64,000 nucleotides of DNA from Nipponacmea schrenckii. Lineage: Eukaryota; Mollusca; Gastropoda; Lottiidae. The DNA lies in the NCBI GenBank assembly GCA_030562195.1, contig CM060200.1, positions 33,891,023 through 33,955,022 on the forward strand, given 5' to 3'. A program made the translations under genes and the position numbers. Below, one piece after another: positions 1 through 15,360 of the stretch (positions are counted from its first letter, which is position 1; each line of letters begins with the position of its first letter). Under the pieces are notes generated by a model. The model was not told the DNA's origin, searched no databases, and was given only the letters and a program-made list of their open reading frames with translations.

Positions 1-3000
1 TTTAAGGTTATCATTTGATTGAACACATCATAGTAATGTTCAAGATAAAACCTTTGGAATATTTTTATGTCCTGTTATATGCTCAATAGTATATAATAGT
101 CTCAGAATGTGTAACATAGTCAAGGTCTGTCATATCAAACAAACAAAGTGCAAATAAATTCTACCTTTTTCCTTTATATGGTAAAAAAAAAAATTATAAA
201 TAAATAGTGTAACAATTTCATTGGACAATCTTTTGCTTGTACAAAGTGAGTTATTTGATAACATATATTATATGATGTGATATCAGCAAACCTGAAATAA
301 TTGATAACAATAATAACCTGTTCGAATTATCTTGAATATTTCAAAAACACCTAATCCTGCACATGATCCAAAAGTCTCTCACACCCTCAGAAACTGTCCA
401 CGAATCCAACAGAAATAATAAATCATACAAGAAGTGACACAAATGTTTAATTTCAAAACACTGTTGTAACGTCAAACATATCAAGCACTATTTACTTAGT
501 AAAGGTTTATATATTCAATTTATATGATGGTCTGAACAATAGGTTTACATATTCCTTCACATGTAATTGCTTCAACATATCCACAATTCACTTTCAGTGT
601 GTAAACAATATCGTCAACTAGTTTACTAAGATAGGAACTGATATCACGAAACATTAATTCTATCCATAAATCTTTCTCTATCACCATTATCTACAATCAA
701 TTCATCCAATATCTATCAGCTACTGTATATTGTGCAAACAGCTTCTACCTCATGGTTTAGTGATAAGTGCTATTTACTTACACTTACAAAACATTGTTTA
801 TAAAATAATATAATTTAATATAAATTACTGAGTGACAAGTTTTAATCTTCAAATATGTCTGATCTGGAAATGGTGAAATATAAGTTTTTAAAAAAAAAAC
901 AATGATGATTAAAAATTATAACATCTTTTTCTGCAAATAAATCTCTTTTGCCAAAGTTCATTGTGTTAAAAAATCAGGTTTGGAATTCAATCCCGGTATA
1001 GGTTGGAATATCTTCAAAGGTATCCACCTTGTCAACAATCTTTAAGTTTAAAATGTCAATGCTTAAACCTTAACTTGTTCTTTATGAAGAGAAAAAAAAA
1101 TATCAATTATTTTCTTTCAGGCATTCCATTTAGTGCATATGAGAACAATTATAGGTTATAGATTACAATTCTTGCTTTACCAGAAACATGGGGAGTCTTT
1201 AACATCATTGAATAGTTCTATTGGAGCTCATTATATGTCATTTACTGGTTTGTATGAAATGGTAATTTACACAACAGGTTTTGTGCTGCTGGCTTTGCAG
1301 TCTGATTACTGGATATGTGGACAATATGTGTTGAGTTCTGAGTTCTTTAAAATCTACAAAAGATATACAACCAAAACCATTCTGTTATTGAATTAAACTT
1401 TGTAGCTGAATATTTAAATAGGCTGAAATTATAATTCTATTGAACAGAGTTGTGTTGTTGAGTTAAGCTCTACTAAGCGCCAAAGTCAAAATCTCCTTTG
1501 TATCAATATTTTACTTAAATTCTTGAACAGCTACTGACAAAATATTGCATCTTAATGTGCTTTTTGATTTTGAAAGAAGCCAACCACACAAAGAAATAAA
1601 AAGTGCTCTGCCTTGTGCCTTATCTGATTATCCTAATAATGGTTCTTGTTGCAAATTGACATGATAGTATTTACCAGTAATGTATTTTTAAAATCCTGTG
1701 TGAAAAACCTGTGTAATTTTTAGAACTTAAGTCAGTGCATGTCAAGCATTATGCAAACATGTACATAGGTATGCAGTTCAAAGTATATCTTAATCAAAAT
1801 ACCACATCAGACCAGCACTGGATTAGCCAGTCATAATAATAATAGATTACCTCTAACAATTTTTCTGGCGTATTTTTGAATATATTGTGCCACTGGTTTG
1901 AAAAAATAAAATACAAATTGTGAGAACTTACGGATAATATATTTTTATTCATAGTCAATTCCTAATAATACACACTGAAAAACACTGAGACACTAAATTT
2001 CTTAAATCCTCATACACTATGACTTTCGCACAAGAGCACCATCTCACTTTCACATTATTCTATGGTCCTTTACCTGATTTCAACACAGAGGATTTTGACA
2101 TATCCTTGATGACAATGATCCACTCATAAATTCAAATACATTTCCTCTTGTATGGCTTCAATATCTGACATAAACCTGATCATTAAGCAAGGCCAAAATG
2201 TATAAATTATTTGTTTGAACAATCTCAATTACTGTTACACAAAAATTAGTTCTAATTTTGACTATCTATTACAATACCATAATATAGTATTGTAGTGAAG
2301 TAGACAGTGAAACACTCAATAACAATAGATTATATTGGTTTAGATTGTAGACTTGCAGTAGGAAATGTGCTTCCGGCAGACATTCTCTGCTTTACCTATA
2401 AAATTGTTGATACCCTCCACTTTTGAAAGATTTGAAGTTGTCCAGGTCAGATTACCTAAAACCTGGTCAATTCAATCTTTAAAAGCATTGTTTTGTAAGT
2501 ACAGCCAAATAAAAACAATAAAGCATCACTAATGTCTATCCCGAGTCCATCACTAATGTCAGGTATGTCAAAAATTAAAAATATTTTGTCTCCGACAAAC
2601 ACTGTATTTTATCTGGCCTAATTATATAACATATAAGTCGGTTATTACTATAACCATATAGATCCATAAAATAATGAGTGTCTACTTAGACCTTAATTAG
2701 TGTGGTCAAGATGTAACAGTGATTATAGGTAAAATATTATCCAACAAATCAGTTTCAGATACAAACTAGCCACCATATCCCAGACATGCAATAACACATA
2801 TCATGGTTTATACATAATGTTCATATAGTGCCATGAACATGTGACACATTGACAACACAAATTAATTCAAAAAAGAACAAGAGTACACTATTATGGATAT
2901 ACTACTATATTGCTTGATAAAGATTCCTGTATGTGAATTGAAATGTTGCTTAAATTAAAGAGATGTAATATATCCATATAGTGTTTCTTGCTATATAAAA

Positions 3001-6000
3001 TGTTCTATCTACTTCTAAATGTCATTCAAAGATAATAATTAACTTTATTTCTCCAAATTTGTTTTTTCTTTTTTAGATACATGTATGTAAAAAGCATTGG
3101 CCCAGGGAGCACTAAGTGGAAGAATAATCCTGAAGTAAATTCATTCCATAATAGTTGCTTATCAGCCCCTCATGACAATGGCAGAGCAGCTGCTAGTGTT
3201 AAAAATTTTAATCTGATTTCATATCTGAAATTGTGGGATAAATATGTTATTTTTATCAATAAAGGTTATCATACTACAAGAAAAATATACCAAAACCATA
3301 TTAAGAGTATGATTTGAGACTCTGGTAACATATTTCCAGTCAATTATAAATCGTAGAAAAATGACCATGATAATCAGAGTGGATTTCTATCAGACATTAT
3401 ATATATGAAATATAGTTTATACTGTATTATATCAGTCTCTTCTCTTATATTCTAATATTACTTCAGAGACCTTGTGGCATCAGTATATTATGATCTCAAA
3501 TCAATTAGTTGAATAGGCACTGATTTGTTCCAATATATCATTGACCTTATAGACTCCACTGAGACTTCATATGATATCAATATTGAAAATTAATTTTTTA
3601 AATTGCAACAATCTAAGCCATTGCCATCTGTTATTTTCTGAATTATTTGCTGAAGATGGACAAATTCTAGTTTTTCTGATGGATCAATAAGCCAAGCCCC
3701 TGCTGCTACAAGGTGTGTTGTGTACATTAGAACTGCTCTTAGAATTTAAGACAAATTTCTATTTTGTTTTTTCAAAGATTTCTTGACGTCATTGACCCTA
3801 AAAAATATCTTGATAAATGTTTTTAATCATTATTGATATTTCCAGAAATATCCTTGTTTCTATTTTATAAGTTTATTTCTTACTTTCTCTAACAATAATT
3901 GATCTAACACAGGAACTCAGTATTTATCAAAATATGTAGAATGAAGAGGAAGGCCACATATATATAGTATTAATTGAAGAGATAGAACGTAATGTCCTTG
4001 AAAACCTTTCAGCATATACTTACCATAATTAATGTACTTTTAACGGCAAGAGATTTTTGCATCAAGTTTGTAGTCATATTTTGATTCTCATGGACTAATT
4101 AATACAGTTGCAGGTAACAAGTGTATGTTCTCACTGTATTTCCAAAAGTTCATCATAGGCTTCCAGTCTATTATACTGCTATAAAGAACAGATGTTCCAC
4201 GGTGCGGATCTGCAGATCACAGCACAAATCAATCATCTTTCCAGTGCATTGAAGCATATTGTATAACTTACTAAATCTTTTACAATCAAAATCAATAATA
4301 TAAACCAATATCTATATTGTTATTTAATGTACCTATTGTCTTAGATGAATGCCAGCTGTGACTGCAAAGGATTCAGGGCGTAGCATACAGGGGGGTGTGG
4401 GGGGTGCAAAACCTTCTCCGCTTAATCATCCCCAAGTCAGAATGGTCACTATCGCCCTGAGAAGACTGTAATAACCACTGGTTGAAGCATTTTAATACTT
4501 TGCATTCAAGGCAAAATACCTTATTATCCCTAAAAAAAGAAAATTGTCAGAGGTTTTCCACTGCCACTGTTTCAAACTGATTAAATAATTTATATATACA
4601 TATATATTTATTTTCTGTCATGCTAGGTACATGTATCAATTAATCATATCTGTTGCCCTTGGTGTGAAATGGAATTCAAGATGTCTCAAAGAACCTATAC
4701 AGTTTGAGATTTATATTGATTCTCATAGTGATGTAATTTTAGAAAATATATTTGCCTTTTGAAATTGAAATTAAACCTTAATGGACAGTAAGAAACACCT
4801 GATTATGTCTTGTTCACCTGATTTCTTATTCTGAACAATATGTTTGTTTCCCAGAAACATCAAGTTCACTTTTTTATCTGCAAGTACTAGACATGTAAGC
4901 TGCCATTTTGATTGACTGATCATTTAGATGGAAGATAAGCATATTATTTGACTTGTGAAATTTGTGAAACTTCTGCTAGGTGTCAAACATACTAAGTTGT
5001 TGACCACCTGGTGTTAATCAATGCGCTACTGTGAGTTTAAATTAATTTGTTAATTCACTTCACTTCTGAGGATATATTCTAAAGGTAGAACGAATTATAT
5101 CCAATAGGATTTATTGTCAGGTAAACAATATGACCTGTAGTATGTTTCTCACAAGTGGATTAAGTTTCCTTCCGTTTAATCACCACTTACAGATTAGCAA
5201 TTACATAACTTTATGAATTCATTATTGATTCCATGGATATATAGTTGCTACACAACATCTAGTTAGATATTTTATAGACCTATATCATATATCGCAAATG
5301 AGCATAGGTCAAGTCAGACTCCATAGGGTTCCTTGAAAAGAAAAAGCGATTGGATTTAACATGGTCCTTACTATGGTGCTTCATGCTGTGCTCATTCTAG
5401 ATCAATCATCATTTGGAAATCAATAAAGAGTTGTATAGTCTTATACGAGGTTATATGTCATATGAAGAAATATTTTACCTAAAAATCACATCTATAAATG
5501 TCTATTAAGTAGTATTTTGTTGTTTTTTATTTCAAGATTGAACCTTTCCTTTTTCAATATTCAGAAATAAAACACTTAGAAATTTTAAGTTACAAAAAAT
5601 AATTCACAATGTATATATGTAATTGATTGCCATAATAAGAAAACTATAAAAGAAATAAAATTTATTTTCTAACCTTTATTATCTTTGAAAAAAGAAAATC
5701 AGCCTTCTAATAATTCCAACCATCAAAAAAACTAAATTCCTTCAAATTGAAATTCTGTTATTCTGCTTTATTTTTTCAATAAATCTTCTCCATTGTAACC
5801 TGTCAACTCTTTCCTGGTATCCTATCAACCTGTCATTGTACCCAGCTAATTTTCTTAATCTAAACTTCTTGTTATTGTCTAACATTCACAGTGATATCCT
5901 TAGATATAGGTCAGAAATTTGAAAATATCTAAAACATTTGACACCCTGGACTAAACAGTGGTAAGATGGAGAGACAAACTGAGAACTATTTATGAAAATT

Positions 6001-7689
6001 GAACTAAAGTGTGCTCACTTTCAGTGAACTTCATAGATTTCAAATCAGTATAAAACAGGACACTGAAATCACTTAATAAATGTTCACTTGCACTCAGTTT
6101 CAAACTTGATTTAAAATCAAATTAAAAGGTGACATCAAAATCATTTCACAATGTTTTCTAAACCATATTCAGTTTTACCTAGATAACTGTTTAGTTTCTC
6201 TAAACAAAGTTCAAAGATTTCAAATACAAAAAATGTTCAAAATCACTCATAATTCAGTTTATATGTGACTAAATTACAATTTTATAGATTAGCAATTAAA
6301 TTGTCTAATATATAAAATATCTGTAGACAGTAAAAAGCTCTTCAAGAAACAGTCCAAATAAATACATTTCAAACTTTGACAACTTGGTTTGGGTTTGGTG
6401 ATATAAAAAGCATCTGAAGCCATTGTAAATTTTGATATCACAAACAAAACTTGAAAGGTAGACTCTTTTAGAAACATCAGATTTTTAAAATTAACACATT
6501 TCTTACAAGTCAGTTAACATGTGTTGGGATACATCTGTCTTTATACTAGGTGCCATGGAATTAAGGTGTCCTACAGTGAACCCATCTCTCCCCAATTAAA
6601 CATTTATTATCTAATATCTATTCAAAACATAATTATTGAACAATAACAGTCAAGATAATGGTATTCATAGTTTAAAATGAGAGCTGAAAAGGATATTTTG
6701 TAGAACAAAATTCTTCTTTTATATTTATGACAACTTAGCTTATACACCAAAATTTATAGACATAGAACTGTTAATGTTTTAACACCAAACTATTCAAAAT
6801 ATTTATGTAAGCCTTTTAAGTTTGTAATGATTTTTTTGAGGTGAAAGAAAACTTCTGTTTAATTTAAGCAAAATAAAATAATGGCTTATTATAGAGAAAT
6901 TAGTCATTTACTTTTTGTAAATATTTCAACTAAAAACATCCAGTCCTTATAAGGTGTATCATCAAGACTAGATCAAACTGTTTAATTATTATTTAGTACA
7001 CTATTAACTTTGTCCAAAAGTGTATTATACTTTTCAACTTCTTGATATGCTTTCAAAAACATATAATCACTGTCATCGGAATTATCATTTTCAGAAGGCC
7101 ATTGTATCTTAAAGTTCTACAATCCATTTCAAGTTCACAAGAATTCAACACAATATGTAAACGTGAGACACAATATAGCACCTCTTTTCCAAATACACTT
7201 ATAACTTAGAAATGTTAAATATGAACGTAATTTTGATTAAAATATTTGTAACAAAGCTAATGATTTGCAGTGACCTTGAATCTGATGTTAATTTATATTA
7301 GAAAAAAATCATTAATAGACCTGTTTATAACAGTTATAATGTAATAATTTAATCAATAATTGTTAAGGTTACATTAATAACACTGTGGATTAATAAAAAA
7401 ATCATATTCTTTCATGTATTTATTTATTCTTTTGATATTTTTTTTAACATATACCAATTTAAAATAAATCATTTTACCAGTAACAATATTTATATTATTT
7501 AAATGTTTAAAGTAAACAAATCAGTAGGACAAATATTTAACGACCTATTCTTTCAAAGCTTACTTAGTCATTAATTAACAATAAATTGTAAATGAAAGGA
7601 ATGAATTTAACAGTAGCTTTGAATTGTATGTTAAATTCGTTCGGTTTCATGTAGAAACAATCCATGTAAGAATGGTAATATAAATTAAA
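1..7689. other. AT-rich intergenic DNA, no gene recognised
   Basis: I see no exon with recognisable protein similarity on either strand. The open frames here are short (under 90 codons), lack homology I know, and are of the size expected by chance in DNA this AT-rich. No RNA gene was recognised. This is a statement about what can be read by eye; a spliced gene with small, poorly conserved exons or a long non-coding RNA could be missed. Confidence 0.5.
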
Positions 7690-9655
7690 TGTATCATTAC
7701 TTTAAATTTGTTTCAGGTAAAAATAATCACATGTGGACAGGAATATTTAAAAACATCATATTACTTTAATTAGTTGGTTATCATTAATATTCTAACAATC
7801 CATTTGTAAAAGGGAATTTTAGCACAACTGTATTACTTTAAATTGTTGGTTGTATTAAACACAATCCAGTAGGACAGGGAATATTTAGACGACTCTATTA
7901 CTTTAAATGGTTGGTTGTCATGTAAACACAATCCAGTAAGACAGGGAATATTTAGACAACTCTATTACTTTAAATTGTTGGTTGAAACACAATCCAGTAG
8001 GACAGGGAATATTTAGACGACTCTATTACTTTAAATGGTTGGTTGTCATGTAAACACAATCCAGTAGGACAGGGAATATTTAGACGACTCTATTACTTTA
8101 AATGTTGGTTGTCATGTAAACACAATCCAGTAAGACAGGGAATATTTAGACAACTCTATTACTTTAAATTGTTGGTTGAAACACAATCCAGTAGGACAGG
8201 GAATATTTAGACAACTCTATTACTTTAAATGGTTGGTTGTCATGTAAACACAAAACAGTAGGACAGGGAATATTTAGACGACACTATTACTTTAAATGGT
8301 TGGTTGTCATGTAAACAAAAATCCAGTAGGACAGGGAATATTTAGACGACTCTATTACTTTAAATGGTTGGTTGTCATGTAAACAAAAATCCAGTAGGGC
8401 AGGGAATATTTAGACAACTCTATTACTTTAAATGGTTGGTTGTCATGTAAACACAAAACAGTAGGACAGGGAATATTTAGACGACTCTATTACTTTAAAT
8501 GGTTGGTTGTCATGTAAACACAAACCAGTAGGACAGGGAATATTTAGACAACTCTATTACTTTAAATGGTTGGTTGTCATGTAAACACAAAACAGTAGGG
8601 CAGGGAATATTTAGACAACTCTATTACTTTAAATGGTTGGTTGTCATGTAAACACAATCCAGTAAGACAGGGAATATTTAGACAACTCTATTACTTTAAA
8701 TTGTTGGTTGTCATGTAAACACAAAACAGTAGGACAGGGAATATTTAGACAACTCTATTACTTTAAATGGTTGGTTGTCATGTAAACACAATACAGGACA
8801 GGGGATATTTAGACAACTATATTACTTTAAATGGTTGGTTGTCATGTAAACACAATCCAGTAAGACAGGGAATATTTAGACAACTCTATTACTTTAAATT
8901 GTTGGTTGTCATGTAAACACAATCCAGTAAGACAGGGAATATTTAGACAACTTTATTACTTTAAATGGTTGGTTGTCATGTAAACACAATCCAGTAAGAC
9001 AGGGAATATTTAGACAACTCTATTACTTTAAATGGTTGGTTGTCATGTAAACACAAAACAGTAGGACAGGGAATATTTAGACGACTCTATTACTTTAAAT
9101 GGTTGGTTGTCATGTAAACACAATCCAGTAGGACAGGGAATATTTAGACAACTCTATTACTTTAAATGGTTGGTTGTCATGTAAACACAAAACAGTAGGA
9201 CAGGGAATATTTAGACGACACTATTACTTTAAATGGTTGGTTGTCATGTAAACACAATCCAGTAGGACAGGGAATATTTAGACAACTCTATTACTTTAAA
9301 TGGTTGGTTGTCATGTAAACACAAAACAGTAGGGCAGGGAATATTTAGACAACTCTATTACTTTAAATGGTTGGTTGTCATGTAAACACAATCCAGTAAG
9401 ACAGGGAATATTTAGACAACTCTATTACTTTAAATTGTTGGTTGTCATGTAAACACAAAACAGTAGGACAGGGAATATTTAGACAACTCTATTACTTTAA
9501 ATGGTTGGTTGTCATGTAAACACAATCCAGTAGGACAGGGAATATTTAGACAACTCTATTACTTTAAATGGTTGGTTGTCATGTAAACACAAAACAGTAG
9601 GACAGGGAATATTTAGACAACTCTATTACTTTAAATGGTTGGTTGTCATGTAAAA
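7690..9655. repeat. 67-bp minisatellite array, about 27-29 units
   Basis: A unit of about 67 bp repeats head to tail. It contains ATTACTTTAAATGGTTGGTT, then TGTCATGTAAACACAA, then a variable word (TCC or AAC), then CAGTAGGACAGGGAATATTT and AGAC(A/G)ACTCT. Units in the middle are nearly identical. Those at the left edge (7690-7860) are clearly diverged and irregular, as expected for an array that expands internally. A few units lack the TGTCATGTAA part and are about 59 bp; two of these, near 7972 and 8165, sit in the same local context, so blocks of several units have been copied together. No coding potential is visible. Confidence 0.95.
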
Positions 9656-12600
9656 ACAATAGGTATGATCAATGCAGATATCTAATTTTTTTCCTGTTGA
9701 TGACATTGTTTTACAATTAAACATGTCAACTCCCGGAGATATAGTTCTCTGAATATTCATTGTTGATTAAACAGGTATTATTTCTCAATCAACACAAACA
9801 ATATTTATCAATATTATACAATAACATATATAACAAAGACCTTGTGATGATACCTAGCCAACGAAATATAATGACAGAAAATGAGTTTGCATTACTTTAA
9901 AGCCGACAGTAGGTAGTGTAGTGAATTTGTACTCTCTGTATCTTGTTTATATCTTTTTTATTTGTTTTGAAATTTGCTTTCACAATCCTTATTTGTTAAT
10001 CCAGGAAAGATCACAGACAAAGATTTCAGCAGGACACAAGTCCGGAAACAATATTAATCTAGATTATGCCCTAAAAAAATTGGCCACAGATAAATGTGAA
10101 TTCTTTTCAAGGGTTGGTCAGAAAGTTTGATGTCCATACAAAACAAAATATCAAACTCTTAGCTTTTTGACAGAATACAACTCCTCTAGGTTCATCATAA
10201 CAAACTTATTCAGAACAGCTTTCAGTTTACCATCTAGGAAATATTATCATCAAAAGTTTCAGCAGAATTCAAGTCGGGAATCAGTATTAATCTAGATAAT
10301 TTGCACAAAAAACTTTACCTGGATAAAATGAAATATTTCGATTTCTGAATTGCAGGATTTTAATGTCAGTAGATATCTTGAACTTGATTCGAATCAGTTA
10401 ATCAATTTGATCTTTATATAGTTCTTCTTTCAATTGTTCACCAACTATACAGAAATATAGCAACCATTATACCAAAGATTTAAAATTTAAATGACAATCA
10501 ATGGTAACCTGTATAACTATTGTACAGACAGTGGAAGCTTACAGTCAGTTTTAATTTTGTTAGAAAGTGTGGGGTATGGGTCTGTGTGATTAGCATGCAC
10601 ATTTTTTTCTAAATATATTTTCAGTGAGGTTTTTTCACATACTACAGTGAAACATGGCCATTATGATATATCTGTGTAATTTATTACAAATAAAACTGCA
10701 TAAAAGTCTTTTTTTTAGAATCAGGAAAATCGATTTTAAATGATGAGGAATATAAATATAAAACTAGTTGTAATATCTGCAGACAAGAAGTTTGGACCAG
10801 CCTTTAATCAATCCTTGTGACACTACAATCAAACCGATATTTGAACAGGGTAAAAGCTATTGGATTTCTTTCTGTTTTTTTGATTATTTCCACAAAGCTA
10901 ATACCTATTATTTTAACTGTTGAAGCTAGAGGAATAATAGAAAATAAATACCAAATAATGGAATAATTGGAATGAAGACTCTTATACAATTGGAGTTTAT
11001 CATGAACAGGATTTATATACAAATAAAGGTGTGCAACTTATTGGACTCCCAAGCTTATTATATGTGCTAGTTATGTAAATTCACATAAACACAGGTTTCT
11101 AGAAATTTCCAAACATGTCCAACTAAATACTCATTACAATCTCCTCTAGGTAAAAAGGAATTCAAAAGAATTTTCTGGTTTTTTTATATCTATTGAGAAT
11201 ACCTATATCTTGAGTCTGGACCAACATCCAAGATTCTTGTTTAGTTTTTTTTTTCAGAAACAGAAACTGGTGAAGATTTTAAAAACATACCAGATCAAAT
11301 CAGACAATAAAATAATTGCAAATAAAAACTAAGTGATACATATTTACAAAAAATTACAGCAGTGAGAAGAGTTAAGGTGCACATATCTATCAATGTATAA
11401 AAATCAAGCTGCTGATATCTCAGTAAGCCTACAAGAGTATGTTAATACCTATATTTACTAATGATGCTTCAGTTCTATGGTAGGTCATAATTAATGGAAT
11501 TAGCATTATTATCTTGACAACAATAAGTAAGTTTTAGACCAGAAAAATTACCACTTAATGGGATAGAAGATTTATTTTTCTGCTTATTAGATATTTTCAT
11601 GAAAGTGTGTATTCTGGTAGCAAGAAATGTGCTCTTTTCAAATTGATTAGAGTCAAGAGTCTTTGCAGAAAAGATTTACTTGATCTGATACTTATGACGT
11701 CATCACAAATATTAAAACAACTGTCATTTAAACAATGGCAGAAAACTATCGTAAATGCAGAAACAACACTGGATTTGAAATTGTTTAAAGTTACCATAGC
11801 ATTTCTATCCCTATTTGATCACCAAAGAGCCGCAACATATCCGTCATTCGTTTGAATCTTTTCGCTCAAAACATGAAGGAAGCAATAAAAGTGATAAAGT
11901 GATAAATGTATGTAGAATGAGGACTATTGACAAAGATCAAGATATATAGAGACAATTTATAATAAACTGGGTTATATACATAGATACTTCAAATAGGTTG
12001 TTCCCTCTAATAAATGGCAGACGGAAAGAGAAAAGGTCAGGCATTTTAAATATCAATATGCTATAATGATATCCTGTGATGACTCCTATCAATAACCTTA
12101 TGTAAGTTTAATAAGACAGTATATTATATATCTGATTAAATTACTGGTCTCTGACCAGACTTATATAACTTCTTGTTTTAAAGGGTGATGGTCCATAAAT
12201 ATCAATATGTTAGATAATAATTCCGTGTAAATGGTTCCAAAAAACATTGAATTATGGACTAATACCATTTTAAAACTGCACAACTTTTGCAATGCCGAAA
12301 AATGTTATCTGGATAGGTTTTTATTTTTAATAACATGCCATGTTTCAGTTGACCAATTTGAAAGACAATGTTCATTGTAAAACATGAACATAATAACAAT
12401 ATTATTTGATGTTCTTTATGTAAGTTTATTAATATTTTCAAGTAAGCTTATTCCTAATATAACCCCCAGCCAACAGGAGACATCACAATGAAGTGTTTAT
12501 TCATTGGATATCAAGCATAATTTTCTTATTCAGATAATGTCTTGTTGGTTTTGCACTGCCAATTATCTGGATCATGTACAATGAAATCCACCTAGTCTAG

Positions 12601-15360
12601 AAGTCTAGATAACCTGTTTAACCCAATTAGTTTATTTGCCAATGTGAAATTAACTCGAAGTTATTCTTTGTAAAATTATAAGTTGTATGAATGTAAAATT
12701 GTTAAAGTAAATCACTCAACTCCGTACTTAAAAATCTCCAATGACAATAAAGTAAAAAAAGAAAAATGAAATATTATTGCAGTATGATATGTTTTATTTC
12801 TTACAAATGAGTAAAGATAATAAATCCTGTTTATATTTCTTGTAATATTGAGGAGAAGACCAAACTTGATCTGAGGGTTTCTGGATGCCTGGATCCATTG
12901 GAAAGGGTTTTATCAACTTATATGACACAAAGAGTAAAAATCAGGTCATTTCATTCCACCTTCAATAAGTGACCGCAAAAAAGTCCTCCCTACCTTCATT
13001 ACTCAACCTATGACCATCTAATTACACTCCCATGTAATCAAAATGAGTCAATTAAGCGACCATGACACTTCTGATTATCTCCCTGAACTTAGACCAGGGA
13101 GAACTTTAAGATTCATTAAAATTATCGGTTATTGGATTGAATTTCGTTTTTTGGCAAAAGTAAAACTACCATAAAATTTATACGAAAGCGAAAGTAGAAT
13201 GAAATTAACCTGTGTTACCAGCAATTAAAATACAACTAAAGAATGATATTTTACTGATTTACTGTAAAGAATTTGGATATTGCAAACGTTAAGTCCCAGT
13301 AGAATTGGGGATCCTGTCAAAACCAACAAAATGAGTAAATGTATGAGTAAAAGTAGGCTCTCATTTTCAAAATATCTAAGCCTACACATTAAATGAAAGG
13401 GTCAAATAAATGAGTTGAAATAGCAATTCAATTATCTCAAAAGAGACATCCTACGTTAAGATACCATTTTTGAATATAAGTACAAAAAACTTTTTACATG
13501 AAGGTTAAGAGGCACTAATAAAAAAATAAACTGATGCTCTGACTCTTGAAAAAGACTGTTGCATCTTGGATATTAAAAACCTTAGTTTGATATACTCAAT
13601 GAGCGTCGAGAATTACATAACCACATTGCCTGATATAGCCATAACCTAACAAAAATAACAATATTCTAATGTTTGTTGCTTATTTATTACTAACATAATT
13701 ATCGATGTGAACATACACTTGTTTGGGATACCTGGTGTTTTAACCAATGTTTTAAAAATGATAAAGTATATAATATGGAAAAGTCATATCTACCATATTC
13801 TCCTAAGGCACCACAGACAGAGAGCTAATTCCTACAATAATTTTACAAAATTTGCTTGGATTCGCTCTATGTCCTTTTGGTATTCAAATCCCAATACCTG
13901 GGAGCCATATAAGAGAATTGATTTTATGATTGCGTCAAATATTTTTAAGGAAACCTCAGCAGGTGGGTTTGTCTTCCGTAACAAGGTTACAACTGGAATC
14001 ATGGCCTTTAAGCTACCTTTTAAAATATTATGTGATATTAGGTTTGATAATGATTTATAATAAACAAAATGCTATAACCTTCAGAAGCCACATGTATTGA
14101 ACAGTACAATATTGTAGGCCTATTTTCTGTTTAATAAAGAAAATTGAGATGCTTTTAACTTGAGATGATTTCAATTTTTCTGAAAGAACTGTGCTTTAAC
14201 AATTATATGTATATGCCTAAAATTCATATAAAAAACTCAAATCCCATCTCTTTACTAATACCCAAAGATTTCTATTAAAATACCAGTAAAAGTGTCAACT
14301 AATAAAACTTCCCTGTTACAGTACATAACTTTTATGACTCAGAATGCATTTTTTATGATCTTTTCTATGGAGAAATTTTTGATGGTCTTCACTTATTCTT
14401 GTTTAGTAGCTTCAGGTACTTTTTATAAACATAATGGTGAACAAGATGAGAGCGAACAGCAGCGCAGCCATCAACTTTTGCAATGGGTACATGAGCACCA
14501 GATTGACCATTTCCAGGGAATTTCTTAAAATAATTAGCCATTTCAACCAATTCCACCTGACCCATTCACGTTTAGGCACTGTACCACTGGGTCTGGTAAA
14601 GGACTTTCATGGAGTTTTCTAACAATTGATTGTAATTGGTGAAAAAAAGGGTTTAAAATATCACAGTGCTGTTTGGTATGGAAACAGCAGGCCATCAACA
14701 ATATGATATTCATGTATTTGACAGAAAAATGAAACATGAATTTTTTCATCTGAATTTACTAATGTGTAATTCAGCCTAAGTGAAGTCTTATCACAAATCA
14801 AAATGCTACAAAACGTCAGAAGACATAAAAATCTTAAACAGTAAGTAGGATCTACTCTAAAATAAATTCCACTTATACAGACATATATAAATACCTGTTA
14901 TAACCTGTCATAACAACAGAGATAAATATAATAACTGTACTTACATCTACTGATAATATTTCCAACAAAGATCCATTAAGCTCAAAGGAAGGAAAAGAAA
15001 TCTATGAGAGTAAGACTATTGTTACACTGTCTATATAATATTCACAATAATGTCAACTAATATCTCAGATTTTCCATCATACTGCAGCCTTCAGTATGGT
15101 CTCAAGTTCTACTTGTTTCCCACTCTTAACTCCTACTTCAAGCCTGCTATATTATTCCATATTTAAAGGAGATGTCAAGATAAATATCAGTTCTGAAATC
15201 ATACTGATAACAAATGATTTTATTACATAGATTGATTCCATATAGGAGTGTCATCTGCAATTTTTAAATTGTCCTTTCATATCAAATGTCTTGAATGAAG
15301 AGGAATTTTCTATTACCAGACAATGATATTTATTTACGCTAAACAAACCAAACAATCACA
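9656..15360. other. Intergenic DNA without a recognised gene
   Basis: No supported gene. A diverged direct repeat is visible: about 10025-10110 and about 10255-10345 share a core reading roughly TTCAGCAG..CAAGTC.GGAA followed by TATTAATCTAGAT. Open frames at 13707-14060 (117 codons) and 14292-14622 have no family resemblance I can name and no splice-site support. A short GC-richer patch at 14430-14620 reads openly on the minus strand for some 40 codons but matches nothing I recognise. Confidence 0.4.

Noticed and set aside
7690..9655. Regular direct repeats that might suggest a CRISPR array
   Set aside because: The whole 67-bp unit is repeated; there are no unique spacers between short repeats, and the window is eukaryotic.
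13707..14060. 117-codon open frame on the plus strand
   Set aside because: No family motif, low-information composition, no splice or promoter support; length is possible by chance in AT-rich DNA.
14292..14749. Overlapping open frames on both strands in a GC-richer patch
   Set aside because: Several frames are open at once and none resembles a known protein; I cannot support a gene.
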